Source of the DNA: Prevotellaceae bacterium
GTDB lineage: Bacteria; Bacteroidota; Bacteroidia; Bacteroidales; Paludibacteraceae
Direction of reading: 5' to 3'
NCBI GenBank assembly: GCA_031271815.1
Contig: JAISVA010000013.1
Span: 1 to 39,149 of the forward strand
Length of the DNA: 39,149 nt
In this document: piece by piece, positions 9,025 through 18,458 of the stretch
Layout: each line of letters begins with the position of its first letter
Numbering within the stretch: the stretch's first letter is position 1
Made by a program: the position numbers and the translations under genes
The notes under the pieces: generated by a model
What the model saw: only the letters and a program-made list of their open reading frames with translations
The model's database searches: none
Told to the model about the DNA's origin: nothing

Positions 9025-9127
9025 CCTTTGATTAATTTGATTAAATGATTAACTATGAATTTTACAAAAAAAAAAATCATTCCAATCAAAAAAAATCAAT
9101 TTAATCAATGGCTAAGACAAAATGATT
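9025..9127. repeat. Left flanking repeat of the GxxExxY gene: inverted arms plus a direct-repeat copy
   Basis: The arms at 9025-9042 and 9094-9111 are inverted copies of each other (16 of 18 positions). The segment 9103-9127 recurs as a direct copy at 9549-9571 (21 of 23 aligned positions plus a 2-base gap) on the other side of the GxxExxY gene. The space also holds a poly-A run and no gene. The structure looks like the end of a small inserted element. Confidence 0.75.
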
Positions 9128-9131
9128 CATA

Positions 9132-9569
9132 ATGATAAAAGAACAATATAAATATTCGGAAATTACAGCTAAGATTATTGGCTGTGCAATGGAAGTACAT
9201 AAAATTCTTGGAAATGGCTTTCAGGAAGTTATTTATCAGCGGGCATTGGCAAAAGAGATGGCGATGCAAGGACTGCATTTTGCACGGGAATTTGAGATGC
9301 CAATCTTTTACAAAGAAGAACAAATAGGTACAAGACGCGTGGATTTTTTGGTAGAACAGGTTGTGTCGGTTGAGTTGAAGGCAATCGTAGCATTGGAAGA
9401 TGTTCATCTGACACAGGCAATTAATTATCTGGAAGCATATAATCTTGAGATAGGAATGTTAATCAATTTTGGTGCAAAAAGTTTGCAGTTCAAACGGCTA
9501 ATAAACCCCAAATTTAACATCAATCAGATAAATCAAAATAATCATTTCAATCAACGGTTAAGACAATGA
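9132..9569 (+). CDS. GxxExxY family protein (PD-(D/E)XK-like fold)
   Basis: The 145-aa protein has the family signature GNGFQEVIY at about residues 31-39. A probable PD-(D/E)XK-type core follows, with VDFLV and VELKA supplying the acidic and lysine residues of a nuclease-like site. The family is abundant in Bacteroidota, but its function is unknown and catalysis has not been shown. The gene lies between the PPOX gene and cas1. Its stop codon overlaps the cas1 start codon (ATGA at 9566-9569), giving translational coupling. Direct repeats flank it (9103-9127 and 9549-9571), and the right copy contains the first six bases of cas1. That pattern indicates insertion into a pre-existing cas operon. 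Confidence 0.9.
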   Translation: MIKEQYKYSEITAKIIGCAMEVHKILGNGFQEVIYQRALAKEMAMQGLHFAREFEMPIFYKEEQIGTRRVDFLVEQVVSVELKAIVALEDVHLTQAINYLEAYNLEIGMLINFGAKSLQFKRLINPKFNINQINQNNHFNQRLRQ

Positions 9570-9571
9570 TT
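9549..9571. repeat. Right flanking direct repeat of the GxxExxY gene
   Basis: This is the second copy of the repeat at 9103-9127. It overlaps the 3' end of the GxxExxY frame and the first six bases of cas1 (ATGATT). Confidence 0.75.
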
Positions 9572-10501
9572 AAGAAAACCCTCTACTTCGGCAATCCAGC
9601 CTATCTCAGTTTACGAAACGAGCAGTTAGTCATCAAACTGCCGGAGGTGGAAAAGAATGATTCTTTGCCGGATTCGTTTAAGAAAAACAGCGAAAGAACA
9701 TTACCGGTAGAGGACTTGGGCGTGGTGGTGCTCGATCATAAGCAAATTACCATCACACACGGATTGATAGAAAAGCTGTTGGATAACAACGTCGCCATTA
9801 TCACATGCGATAACCGCCGTATGCCTGTTGGGTTAATGCTTCCGCTTTGTGGCAATACAACACAATGTGAGCGATTTACTGACCAGCTTTCGGCAAGCGA
9901 ACCACTCAAAAAGCAGCTTTGGCAGCAAACCATCAAGGCTAAAATCACGAATCAGGCGGAAGTACTGAACCGCTACCGCTCGTGTAATATAAAAAATATG
10001 ATGCGTTGGGCTAACGAAGTGCGCAGTGGCGATCCCGATAATTTTGAAGGACGTGCAGCTGCCTGTTATTGGAGCCAAGCCTTTCCGCAGGTCGAAAACT
10101 TCACGCGCGACCGTGAGGGCATCGCTCCCAATAATCTGCTCAATTACGGATATGCCATCCTCCGTGCAGTCGTGGCGCGGGCGCTGGTAAGCAGCGGACT
10201 GCTGCCGACGCTGGGCATTCATCACCACAACCGGTATAACGCCTATTGCCTGGCAGACGATATTATGGAGCCTTACCGTCCGTTTGTCGACCAGGTTGTG
10301 TTTGACATGGCAGACAAAGGGAACATTCCCGAAGAACTGGCTACGGAACACAAAGCCCAACTGCTGCGCATCCCCGATACGGATGTGATAATTAACGGAC
10401 GGATGAGTCCGCTGATGCTCGCCGTCGCGCAGACAACGGCTTCGCTTTATCAGTGCTTTGCCGGGAATACGAGGAAGGTGAAATATCCGGAGTTGCCGTA
10501 A
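9566..10501 (+). CDS. cas1: CRISPR integrase Cas1, type II
   Basis: At 311 aa this is the metal-dependent integrase that, with Cas2, inserts new spacers. The type II Cas1 N-terminal beta domain (IKKTLYFGNPAYLSL, DLGVVVLDHKQITITHGLIEKL) is followed by the helical catalytic domain. Catalytic-type residues are present: E161 (NFEGRAAACYW), the histidine cluster at 219-221 (LGIHHHNRYN) and the acidic segment LADDIMEPYRPFVD at 229-242. The start overlaps the preceding GxxExxY gene by four bases, and a four-helix-bundle gene separates it from cas2. It looks intact and full-length. Confidence 0.97.
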   Translation: MIKKTLYFGNPAYLSLRNEQLVIKLPEVEKNDSLPDSFKKNSERTLPVEDLGVVVLDHKQITITHGLIEKLLDNNVAIITCDNRRMPVGLMLPLCGNTTQCERFTDQLSASEPLKKQLWQQTIKAKITNQAEVLNRYRSCNIKNMMRWANEVRSGDPDNFEGRAAACYWSQAFPQVENFTRDREGIAPNNLLNYGYAILRAVVARALVSSGLLPTLGIHHHNRYNAYCLADDIMEPYRPFVDQVVFDMADKGNIPEELATEHKAQLLRIPDTDVIINGRMSPLMLAVAQTTASLYQCFAGNTRKVKYPELP

Positions 10502-10530
10502 AAATTTAGAAATGTAAAAATGTAGGAATT
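10501..10530. repeat. Left flanking repeat of the four-helix-bundle gene
   Basis: Bases 10514-10530 (GTAAAAATGTAGGAATT) recur exactly at 10871-10887, inside the 3' end of the same gene. Inverted versions occur at 10902-10924 and 10930-10945. The repeat unit directly abuts the start codon at 10531. Confidence 0.75.
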
Positions 10531-11303
<773 letters not shown>

Positions 11304-11611
11304 CAAAAATAAAATCACCTTACATAATTGCGAGTGTTCGCCGGATTGTCTCATTGCTGCCGTGCAATTACATCGCCTGGCAGCGGAGCAAGTTATCGAA
11401 ACAAATCCTGTCGTTTAACTTTAAACTCAACAACTCAATAGCAAATTTTGTTATAATATCCGTACATTTGCATTCTCTACGCCTGACATAATTGCAGTAC
11501 AAACCATCTAATTCCGACAGAAAGGAGATACTGCTGTTACATGGCAAAGAATTTGCAGACAAATAAAGGTATAGTTTTTCAAAAAAGAAACATAAAAAAT
11601 ATACAAGCTGT
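11304..11611. other. Gene-free region after cas2 with no CRISPR array
   Basis: This 308-base stretch is where a II-C array is often found, but no regularly spaced repeats are visible. It contains an inverted pair GCTGCC/GGCAGC (11356-11384, 17-base loop) and a ten-base sequence ACATAATTGC that occurs twice, at 11322 and 11486. The promoter box for grpE is at 11463-11470. It could be the scar of a lost array or leader, which is inference. Confidence 0.6.
11463..11470 (+). promoter_or_regulatory. Candidate grpE-dnaJ promoter -7 box
   Basis: TACATTTG matches TAnnTTTG. No good -33 element lies at the usual distance. Transcription would start near 11477, leaving a leader of about 135 bases before grpE. 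Confidence 0.4.
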
Positions 11612-12184
11612 ATGGAAAATAAAGAGAAGCAACAGAAAGAAGAAGTGATTGATAATAATGAAGTTATCAACGAAGATGAGGTGTTGGAAATAACAGAAAT
11701 GGCTGCTGATGAGTTAGAGTCGGACGCTGACAAAATGGCTGATTTGGAACAAAAATGCAAGACGTTGGAAAATGATTATCTAAGGCTGTTTGCCGAATTT
11801 GATAATTACCGGAAACGGACATTGAAAGAGAAGTCCGAACTAATCAAGTCTGCAGGCGAAAAAATCCTCATCAATATCCTCCCGCTGGTTGACGATTTTG
11901 AAAGGGCGTTGAAAGTTATGGATGAGACGCAGAACTGTGATTTACAAACATTTAAAGAAGGAATCAACCTGATCTATTCCAAATTTATTTCTTTCCTGAA
12001 TCAAAACGGTGTAAAGGCTATTGATGCGGAAGGAAAGGATTTCGACACGGAATTTCACGAAGCAGTTACCACTATTCCTGCGCCTTCGGAAGAGTTGAAA
12101 GGAAAAGTTGTTGAATCAATTCAAAAAGGATATACCCTTCACGACAAGGTAATACGTTTCTCGAAAGTAGTAATCGGAGAATAA
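11612..12184 (+). CDS. grpE: Nucleotide exchange factor GrpE
   Basis: This 190-aa protein is the nucleotide exchange factor for DnaK. An acidic, disordered N-terminus (about 1-45) leads into a long coiled coil (DLEQKCKTLENDYLRLFAEFDNYRKRT). The GrpE head region follows, with INILPLVDDFERALK and a C-terminal AEGKDFDTEFHEAV block ending in VVESIQKGYTLHDKVIRFSKVVIG, the family signature. It lies 47 bases before dnaJ in an evident chaperone operon. DnaK itself is not in the window. Confidence 0.96.
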   Translation: MENKEKQQKEEVIDNNEVINEDEVLEITEMAADELESDADKMADLEQKCKTLENDYLRLFAEFDNYRKRTLKEKSELIKSAGEKILINILPLVDDFERALKVMDETQNCDLQTFKEGINLIYSKFISFLNQNGVKAIDAEGKDFDTEFHEAVTTIPAPSEELKGKVVESIQKGYTLHDKVIRFSKVVIGE

Positions 12185-12231
12185 AACGAAGAATGGACAG
12201 GTGAAATTCTTCATTCTTAATTAAATATATA

Positions 12232-13422
12232 ATGGCAAAAAGAGATTTTTACGAAGTACTCGGCATTTCAAAGACAGCAAATGCCGATGAAATTAAAAAA
12301 GCATACAGGCAAAAAGCGATTCAATATCACCCCGATAAAAATCCGGGCGACAAAGCGGCGGAAGAGAAATTCAAAGAAGCTGCCGAAGCTTATGAGGTAC
12401 TGAGCAATCCGGAGAAAAAACAGCGTTACGATCAATTCGGACACGCAGGCGTGGGAAGCAGCGCGGCAAGCGGTGGAGGCGGTTTCAGCGGTGGAGGAAT
12501 GTCAATGGAAGACATCTTCTCACAATTCGGAGACATTTTCGGAGGACACTTTGGCAGTCATTTCGGCGGATTTAGCAGTGGGTTCGGAGGCGGATTTAGC
12601 AGTGGTGGAAGACGAGGCGCCGCCGAAAAGCGTGTCCGACGCGGCTCCGACCTTCGCGTTCGCGTCAAACTGACATTAAAAGAAATAGCCACCGGCACCG
12701 AAAAGAAAATCAAAGTGCGAAAATACGTTTCATGCAAAAAATGTAACGGCACAGGCGCAGAAGGCGACAGTTATTCCACCTGTACCACCTGCAACGGAAC
12801 CGGTAATGTCACGAGGGTACAGAATACCATTCTCGGGCAGATGCAGACGCAATCCGTTTGCCCTACGTGCGGCGGCGAAGGAAAGATAATCAATAAAAAA
12901 TGTTCGGAATGTAACGGCGAAGGTGTCAGATCGGAAGAAGAGGTAATCACTATCAAAATTCCTGCCGGTGTAATGGATGGAATGACAATCCCGATGCGGG
13001 GAAAAGGAAACGCAGCCCGACGGGGAGGCGTAAACGGCGACTTGCTGGTCGTCATCGAAGAGGAACCGCACCCTGAACTCATCAGGGATGAAAACGACTT
13101 GATTTATAACGCCCTGTTAACGATTCCTATCGCTATCAATGGCGGCACAATCGAAATACCGACAGTTGACGGAAAAGCCAAAGTGAAAGTCGATCCCGGC
13201 ACGCAACCCGGAAAAGTACTGCGCCTGAAAGGGAAAGGATTACCAAGCATAAACAGCTACGGCACAGGAGATTTACTGGTAAACGTTGGCGTATATATTC
13301 CGGAAAACGTCTCAAAAGAAGAACGAAACATTATCGCCAAACTGGAAGATTCCGAAAACTTCAAACCGAATGCAACCGCAAAACGTAATTTTTTCGCGCG
13401 ATTTAAAAGTATGTTTGAATAA
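12232..13422 (+). CDS. dnaJ: Chaperone protein DnaJ
   Basis: A complete type I Hsp40 of 396 aa that stimulates DnaK ATPase activity and delivers substrates. Domain order is J domain (1-70, HPD at 33-35), a Gly/Phe- and Ser-rich linker (about 75-130), a zinc-binding domain with four CxxCxGxG motifs ([32 protein letters not shown]) and the C-terminal substrate-binding beta domains. It lies downstream of grpE. The intergenic GAAGAAT/ATTCTTC pair could form a weak hairpin but lacks a U tract, so it should not stop transcription. Confidence 0.97.
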   Translation: MAKRDFYEVLGISKTANADEIKKAYRQKAIQYHPDKNPGDKAAEEKFKEAAEAYEVLSNPEKKQRYDQFGHAGVGSSAASGGGGFSGGGMSMEDIFSQFGDIFGGHFGSHFGGFSSGFGGGFSSGGRRGAAEKRVRRGSDLRVRVKLTLKEIATGTEKKIKVRKYVSCKKCNGTGAEGDSYSTCTTCNGTGNVTRVQNTILGQMQTQSVCPTCGGEGKIINKKCSECNGEGVRSEEEVITIKIPAGVMDGMTIPMRGKGNAARRGGVNGDLLVVIEEEPHPELIRDENDLIYNALLTIPIAINGGTIEIPTVDGKAKVKVDPGTQPGKVLRLKGKGLPSINSYGTGDLLVNVGVYIPENVSKEERNIIAKLEDSENFKPNATAKRNFFARFKSMFE

Positions 13423-13477
13423 ATAATAAAAAGATAGATTAACTGTTAAATCAGAATAGTTTATATCAATAAAAAAC

Positions 13478-13485
13478 TATTTTTG
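13478..13485 (+). promoter_or_regulatory. Candidate promoter -7 box before the nitroreductase gene
   Basis: TATTTTTG matches TAnnTTTG and lies 24 bases before the ATG at 13510. The -33 region is poor, so this is a modest call. Confidence 0.35.
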
Positions 13486-13509
13486 CGACAAATGTTTAAT
13501 TTATAATTT

Positions 13510-14157
13510 ATGAAAAATAATAGTAGCGTATTTTTTCGTTTAGCGTGCTTACTGTTGCTGGTATTTATTGCCTTTATGTTTTACCGTTTTCAGAAGAAAG
13601 AAAAAGAGGAAAGTTCCGAAAGTATTTCGATACACAACAACGCGGCGCTGTCTGTTATTCACAGCAGAAAAAGCGTCCGGAATTTTGTACCCGGCAAGCT
13701 CGTCAGTGAGGAAGACATACAAAAAATTGTGCGTGCCGGTATGGCTGCTCCTTCCGGAAGGGATTTGCGCCCATGGGAAATTATAGTGATCAATGACCGT
13801 ATGGCAATGGATACGCTGGCAACCCAATTACCTTACGCTAAAATGCTGGAAACCGCGACTCTGGCAATTGTGGTTTGCGGCGACACGGCTCGCTCTCCTT
13901 TATGGGTATATGACTGTTCTGCCGTTACGCAGAATATTCTACTTGCCGCCGAAGCGTTGGGACTTGGTGCTGTATGGACGGCTGCCCATCCTTACGAAGA
14001 CCGTATGTCGGCTGTAGCAAACGCAGTAGGATTGCCTGCAAGCGTTTTACCGTTGGCAGTCATCCCTGTCGGTTACCCGAACGGCGATTTTGAGCCGAAA
14101 GAGAAATACGATGAAACAAAAGTTCATTTTAACAGGTGGACAACAAACGCAAAGTAA
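13510..14157 (+). CDS. Membrane-anchored nitroreductase family protein
   Basis: The product is 215 aa. An uncleaved-looking hydrophobic N-terminus (about residues 8-25, LACLLLLVFIAFMFY) followed by a basic stretch suggests inner-membrane anchoring. The nitroreductase/FMN domain follows: SRKSVRNF for FMN phosphate binding, AGMAAPSGRDLRPWE, and a C-terminal VLPLAVIPVGYP. The family uses FMN and NAD(P)H to reduce nitro groups, quinones or related acceptors; the substrate is unknown. The hydrophobic extension is unusual, as most relatives are soluble. It runs 28 bases ahead of the NUDIX gene and may share its transcript. Confidence 0.88.
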   Translation: MKNNSSVFFRLACLLLLVFIAFMFYRFQKKEKEESSESISIHNNAALSVIHSRKSVRNFVPGKLVSEEDIQKIVRAGMAAPSGRDLRPWEIIVINDRMAMDTLATQLPYAKMLETATLAIVVCGDTARSPLWVYDCSAVTQNILLAAEALGLGAVWTAAHPYEDRMSAVANAVGLPASVLPLAVIPVGYPNGDFEPKEKYDETKVHFNRWTTNAK

Positions 14158-14185
14158 ATTCATAACAGCCGAATAAGGTTATTTT

Positions 14186-14674
14186 ATGGAAAAAGAAGAA
14201 TGGTTTCCGTTGGTTGATGAAACCGGAAAGATAACAGGAAGAGCCACCCGCAAAGAGTGCCACGGTGGTTCTTTCTTGTTGCATCCGGTGGTACATTTGC
14301 ATATTTTTAACAGCAAAGGCGAACTGTTTCTACAAAAAAGATCCGGAAAAAAAGATATTCAACCGGGCAAATGGGACACTGCCGTCGGCGGCCATATTGA
14401 TTTCGGCGAGGAAGTCGAACAGGCTCTTGTCCGCGAGGCAATGGAAGAATTGGGTATCACGGATTTTACGCCCGAATTTTGCTATCGCTATGTATGGGAA
14501 TCGACGGTGGAACGTGAACTGGTTCACACCTATCGCACTACGTATGACAAAAAAATTACCCCTGATGCTTTGGAGTTGGACGGCGGACGTTTCTGGTCGA
14601 TCCCCGAAATAAAAAAGCAGATCGGAAAAGGAATATTTACACCAAATTTTGAGAAAGAGTTTTCAATGTTATAA
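14186..14674 (+). CDS. NUDIX hydrolase
   Basis: The 162-aa protein contains a complete Nudix box, G69-x5-E75-x7-R83-E84-x2-E87-E88-x-G90 (GGHIDFGEEVEQALVREAM then EELG), the Mg-binding catalytic motif for nucleoside diphosphate-linked substrates. The N-terminal layout (FPLVDETGKITGRATRKECH, then LHPVVHLHIFNSKGELFLQ) resembles the YfcD/isopentenyl-diphosphate isomerase-like branch. I cannot name the substrate. It is followed 20 bases later by hemW. Confidence 0.92.
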   Translation: MEKEEWFPLVDETGKITGRATRKECHGGSFLLHPVVHLHIFNSKGELFLQKRSGKKDIQPGKWDTAVGGHIDFGEEVEQALVREAMEELGITDFTPEFCYRYVWESTVERELVHTYRTTYDKKITPDALELDGGRFWSIPEIKKQIGKGIFTPNFEKEFSML

Positions 14675-14694
14675 AACTTTTCCTTCATTCAACC

Positions 14695-15822
14695 ATGTCT
14701 GCCCTGTATATACACATCCCCCTTTGCCGGAGTCGCTGTTTTTACTGCGATTTCTATTCAACTACCGGTCCGGAAAGAAAGGAATTGCTACTTGACGGGA
14801 TTTGCAAAGAAATGAATCTCAGGCAAAATTACCTGCAGGGAGAACCGGTCCGTACCATTTATTTCGGTGGCGGGACGCCTTCGCTGCTTTCGGCAAAGGA
14901 GATTGAACGTGTATTGACAGAGGCATTTAAAACATTTGATTGCCATCCGGAAGAGATTACCCTGGAGGCAAATCCAGACGACCTTTCTCCCGATTATGTC
15001 CGGTCACTACGGGCGACACCCGTAAACCGCATCAGTATCGGCATTCAAAGTTTTCAGGATGCAGACTTGAAACAGATCAATCGCAGGCACTCTGCCTCAC
15101 AGGCAATCAACGCAGTAAAAACGTGCCGGGACGCAGGCTTTGACAACCTTAGCATTGATCTTATTTACGGATTGCCGGGTCAAACGCTTGAACAGTGGAA
15201 AAAAAACCTGCAAATAGCCGTTGATTTGCAGGCGCCGCATATTTCTGCCTATCACCTGACGTATGAAAAAGGGACGGAATTTTTCAGGCAATGGAAACAG
15301 GGAATCATTTCTCCGGTAGAAGAGTCGCTCAGCGAGGAAATGTTTAAAACACTAAAAAGAACACTCCAGGAGAGCGGATTGCAGCAATATGAAATCTCCA
15401 ATTTTGCACGGCCGGGTATGGAATCCAAGCATAACTCGTCCTACTGGAATGATGTTCCGTATATCGGATTGGGACCCTCAGCACATTCTTACAACCGCAT
15501 CTCACGGCAATGGAACATTTCCGACATCCATGGTTACCTGGAGGCATTAAGAAAAGGGAATCCGTTTTATGAAACCGAAAAGCCGGATAAAAATACCCGT
15601 TATAACGATTTCGTAATCACCTCTTTGCGAACTTCGGCGGGAATAGAGATTGCTTTGATAAAGTCCAAATTCGGAGAAAAACCGCTGGCTTACTGTTTGC
15701 AAAATGCAAAAACATTTATCGACCGCCATTTATTGGAATTAAAAGAGGGAAGGCTGCGCCTGACCGAAGAAGGAATGTTTATTTCGGACGGTATTATGGC
15801 TGAACTTTTGCAGGTAGATTGA
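14695..15822 (+). CDS. hemW: Radical SAM protein HemW (heme chaperone, formerly coproporphyrinogen III oxidase-like)
   Basis: This 375-aa protein carries the radical SAM motif C11-x3-C15-x2-C18 (PLCRSRCFYCDFYS) for the 4Fe-4S cluster. GGGTPSLL, the GIQSF block and DLIYGLPGQT follow, which define the HemN/HemW superfamily. The short N-terminus and the 375-aa length favour HemW, which binds heme, over the oxidase HemN of about 450 aa. A HemN-type C-terminal domain is present (LGPSAHSY). The downstream gene is convergent. Confidence 0.9.
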   Translation: MSALYIHIPLCRSRCFYCDFYSTTGPERKELLLDGICKEMNLRQNYLQGEPVRTIYFGGGTPSLLSAKEIERVLTEAFKTFDCHPEEITLEANPDDLSPDYVRSLRATPVNRISIGIQSFQDADLKQINRRHSASQAINAVKTCRDAGFDNLSIDLIYGLPGQTLEQWKKNLQIAVDLQAPHISAYHLTYEKGTEFFRQWKQGIISPVEESLSEEMFKTLKRTLQESGLQQYEISNFARPGMESKHNSSYWNDVPYIGLGPSAHSYNRISRQWNISDIHGYLEALRKGNPFYETEKPDKNTRYNDFVITSLRTSAGIEIALIKSKFGEKPLAYCLQNAKTFIDRHLLELKEGRLRLTEEGMFISDGIMAELLQVD

Positions 15823-15843
15823 ATGGCGGATCAGGTAACAAAA

Positions 15844-16545
15844 TCATCCTTGCTCGCTGTTTTCTTTTCCCTCTCCTTTTCGGTAATAATAAATAATCCC
15901 ATACTCCCGGCATTTCTTCAGTCGTTCGGGCAACGGCAATCCGGCGAAATGCGCCTCTACCTGATCCCAAATTTCGAGGATTAAAGTGTCGGCAATTTCG
16001 TTTAAGAGAGAAACATTTTCAACAGTTCGCGCCGTATTGTTTTGCAGCACTTTCTGGTCGTTGTAGCATTCCTGAAAAATATCGTAGTGGACACGAACTT
16101 TGGCAATCGCGGGATTGTAGATGGGCACGCCGCCTTTTCCGGTGCGTTGAATTTCTCCGTCAATGACTTTTTTTCCCCATTCCAACAGATGTTCTTCCGA
16201 ACTTAAATCGGGCACTGTCGTACTGTTTTCATCTAAACCGTACAGCAGTTTGTTTTCCGGTTTTATCTCTCTGCGAGCAATGCACATGTGAAGAACCTGT
16301 ATAAAATGTGAGATATACAAACGGGCGGCTTTGAGGGTATTTTGATATTTTTTATTAGTAGCAAACTGTTTTTCAGCACATTGTTTATACTCAAGCAATG
16401 CCCGTTCGTAGCGCACTACAAAACCTTTGGCATCTTCCAGCGTTTTGTACGGAAATGCCAGGTCAAAAGAATCGCCCATATTTACGGCGTTTCGCAAAGA
16501 ACGTAATCGGGCTTGATTCGTATTCGGTAATCTCCTGTAAGGCAT
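15844..16545 (-). CDS. Uncharacterised 233-aa protein
   Basis: I do not recognise a domain. The protein is soluble and mostly helical, with no signal peptide or membrane segment. A basic N-terminus (MPYRRLPNTNQARLRSLRNA) leads into long charged helices (about 25-110). A Gly/Pro-containing middle (GKGGVPIYNPAIAKVRVHYD) and a C-terminal LPLPERLKKCREYGIIYYYR follow. It begins 8 bases after the polyprenyl synthetase stop codon, so the two are almost certainly cotranscribed. I recall similar unnamed proteins in Bacteroidales. Role unknown. Confidence 0.75.
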   Translation of the reverse strand: MPYRRLPNTNQARLRSLRNAVNMGDSFDLAFPYKTLEDAKGFVVRYERALLEYKQCAEKQFATNKKYQNTLKAARLYISHFIQVLHMCIARREIKPENKLLYGLDENSTTVPDLSSEEHLLEWGKKVIDGEIQRTGKGGVPIYNPAIAKVRVHYDIFQECYNDQKVLQNNTARTVENVSLLNEIADTLILEIWDQVEAHFAGLPLPERLKKCREYGIIYYYRKGEGKENSEQG

Positions 16546-16553
16546 CTGCTTTT

Positions 16554-17525
16554 TTAATTTTCTCTGTATAATAAGTTTTCTGCAAAAACAGATAATTCTG
16601 CTTTTTGTTCATCCGGAACAGACACTTTTTTCAACGATTGAACGGCATCTTCGTAGTATGCTTTCATTGCATTTTCGGTATGTGTGCGGATATCAAGCTT
16701 TTCATAAATCGCCGAAACGGCTTTTATTTTTTCCTCTTTATCGAAATCGTTGGCGTTTATTTGGCGAAGCAATTCGGCTTTCGTCTCCGGGTCTGCCTTT
16801 TTCAACGCAGTAAGCAATAAAAATGTCTTTTTATTACAGCAAATATCGCCGCCGATTTTTTTTCCGAATTTGGCAGTATCTCCGTAAACATCGAGATAAT
16901 CGTCTTTGAGCTGGAAAGCGATGCCGATGCCGATGCCAAACCGATACAGTAAATCGGCATCCTCCGCAGAAGCGCCACCGCAAATAGCGCCGATTTTCAG
17001 GCTTCCTGCCAATAAAACCGCTGTTTTCAGGCGAATCATATTGATATATTCATCAATGGAAACATCGTTGCGCGATTCGAATTCCATATCGTACTGCTGC
17101 CCCTCGCATACCTCAACACTGGTTTGAGAGAAAACGTCCAGCACGGATTTCAACGCTGTCGTATCGCATTGTGCAAGCAGTTGATAGGCCTTTATAAGCA
17201 TCGCATCGCCCGAAAGGATGGCCCGGTTTTCATCCCATTTCACGTGGACGGTCGGCTGGTTGCGGCGCATTTCCGCCTTATCCATAATGTCGTCGTGAAG
17301 CAGCGTAAAATTATGAAACACTTCTATGGCTAATGCCGGATTGAGCGCCTTTTCGATCGTATTGTCAAAAAGCTGGCAACCCAGCAGGGTAAAAACCGGT
17401 CGAATCCGTTTCCCGCCCAGTGAAAGGACATATTCAATAGGCTCGTATAAACTGTATGGCGTCAACTTCCAATTTAACTTATCAATTTCATTTTCAACAA
17501 GTTGTTGTATTCCTTTTGCTGTCAT
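16554..17525 (-). CDS. Polyprenyl synthetase (trans-isoprenyl diphosphate synthase)
   Basis: The 323-aa product condenses isopentenyl diphosphate onto allylic diphosphates to make FPP, GGPP or longer chains. It has the first aspartate-rich motif DDIMD (LLHDDIMDKAEMRR, about 84-96) and the second motif DDYLD (FQLKDDYLDVYGD, about 210-222). Upstream, GGKRIRPVF binds the diphosphate. The chain length cannot be set with confidence; annotation tools often call such proteins farnesyl or geranylgeranyl synthases. It lies between trmB (43-base gap) and an unknown gene (8-base gap), all on the minus strand. Confidence 0.93.
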   Translation of the reverse strand: MTAKGIQQLVENEIDKLNWKLTPYSLYEPIEYVLSLGGKRIRPVFTLLGCQLFDNTIEKALNPALAIEVFHNFTLLHDDIMDKAEMRRNQPTVHVKWDENRAILSGDAMLIKAYQLLAQCDTTALKSVLDVFSQTSVEVCEGQQYDMEFESRNDVSIDEYINMIRLKTAVLLAGSLKIGAICGGASAEDADLLYRFGIGIGIAFQLKDDYLDVYGDTAKFGKKIGGDICCNKKTFLLLTALKKADPETKAELLRQINANDFDKEEKIKAVSAIYEKLDIRTHTENAMKAYYEDAVQSLKKVSVPDEQKAELSVFAENLLYREN

Positions 17526-17568
17526 AACTGCATGTTTTTTATGCTTTTCTTACTGTTATATGCTTTCA

Positions 17569-18357
17569 TTATTGCAAGTCAGGTGCGCAATGACAAACCC
17601 TTTTTTCCGTTACACTTCGCCGGCTGCGGTTGTAGCTCCGGTAGCTGTCGTATTCGATGTCAACTTCCGGCTCCACAAAAGTTTCTTTCGGAGTTAACAG
17701 GAATTTGATGTATTTTATCGTCAATCCCCTATCTAACCATTGCTGTTCATAAAATGTTTTGATAGACAAAATCTTATCGTCCGAAAAATCGGAATGGTAT
17801 AAATCGTGATTTTCAAAAAGAACTTTGTAACCGTTCGCTTTCACCATTTCTGAGGTATATGTGAACATAAAATTACTGTCTGTTTTGAGATGAATAATGC
17901 CGCCGGGCTTTACAAACTGTTGGTAAAGTCCCATAAACCGTGTAGAAGTCAGTCTTTTACCGGCCTTTTTCATTTGCGGATCGGGAAACGTAAGCCAAAT
18001 TTCCGAAATTTCCTCTTTTCCGAAAAAGGCAGGAATAATCTCTATGTTTGTCCGGATAAAAGCAACGTTTTTCAGTCCTTTTTGGAACGATTCCTTCGCT
18101 CCCGCCCACATTCGCGCACCTTTTATATCCACGCCGATGAAGTTCTTATCGGGAAAAAGTTCAGCCAATGCCACGGTGTATTCTCCTCGTCCGCAACCCA
18201 ATTCCAACACAACCGGATGATCGTTTTGAAAAAAATGATTCCATTTTCCTTTCAGTTCAAAAGGCTCATTTTGTTGTTGAAGTGTAGAGAATGTGAACTG
18301 GAAGACGTGAGGGAAGGTCTCCATTTCACCGAATTTTTGTAATTTGTTTTTCCCCAT
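17569..18357 (-). CDS. trmB: tRNA (guanine-N7-)-methyltransferase
   Basis: The 262-aa product methylates G46 in the tRNA variable loop. I chose the ATG at 18357; three further codons upstream start with TTG. The N-terminus is [18 protein letters not shown], the SAM-binding motif is [15 protein letters not shown], and a second SAM contact is [15 protein letters not shown]. The family signature is present in the Bacteroidota form [18 protein letters not shown] basic C-terminal tail ([10 protein letters not shown]) extends past the usual family end. It sits between gldH and the polyprenyl synthetase on the same strand. Confidence 0.95.
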   Translation of the reverse strand: MGKNKLQKFGEMETFPHVFQFTFSTLQQQNEPFELKGKWNHFFQNDHPVVLELGCGRGEYTVALAELFPDKNFIGVDIKGARMWAGAKESFQKGLKNVAFIRTNIEIIPAFFGKEEISEIWLTFPDPQMKKAGKRLTSTRFMGLYQQFVKPGGIIHLKTDSNFMFTYTSEMVKANGYKVLFENHDLYHSDFSDDKILSIKTFYEQQWLDRGLTIKYIKFLLTPKETFVEPEVDIEYDSYRSYNRSRRSVTEKRVCHCAPDLQ

Positions 18358-18382
18358 GCCAAGCAATGTAAAAAATTAAGCA

Positions 18383-18430
18383 GGATTTACATCCTACGCC
18401 GTATAATGGATTTCCAAGTCCCGAAGGGAC
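18383..18430. repeat. Small palindromic repeats between gldH and trmB
   Basis: This gap holds two tight hairpins: GGAT-TTAC-ATCC (18383-18394) and GTCCC-GAA-GGGAC (18418-18430). The second resembles a short palindrome common between Bacteroidales genes. No gene or U tract is present. Confidence 0.5.
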
Positions 18431-18458
18431 GATATTATATAAATATACCGACAAATCA

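Noticed and set aside
11304-11611. CRISPR array after cas2
   Set aside because: No unit of 30-50 bases recurs at regular intervals; only a ten-base duplication is present.
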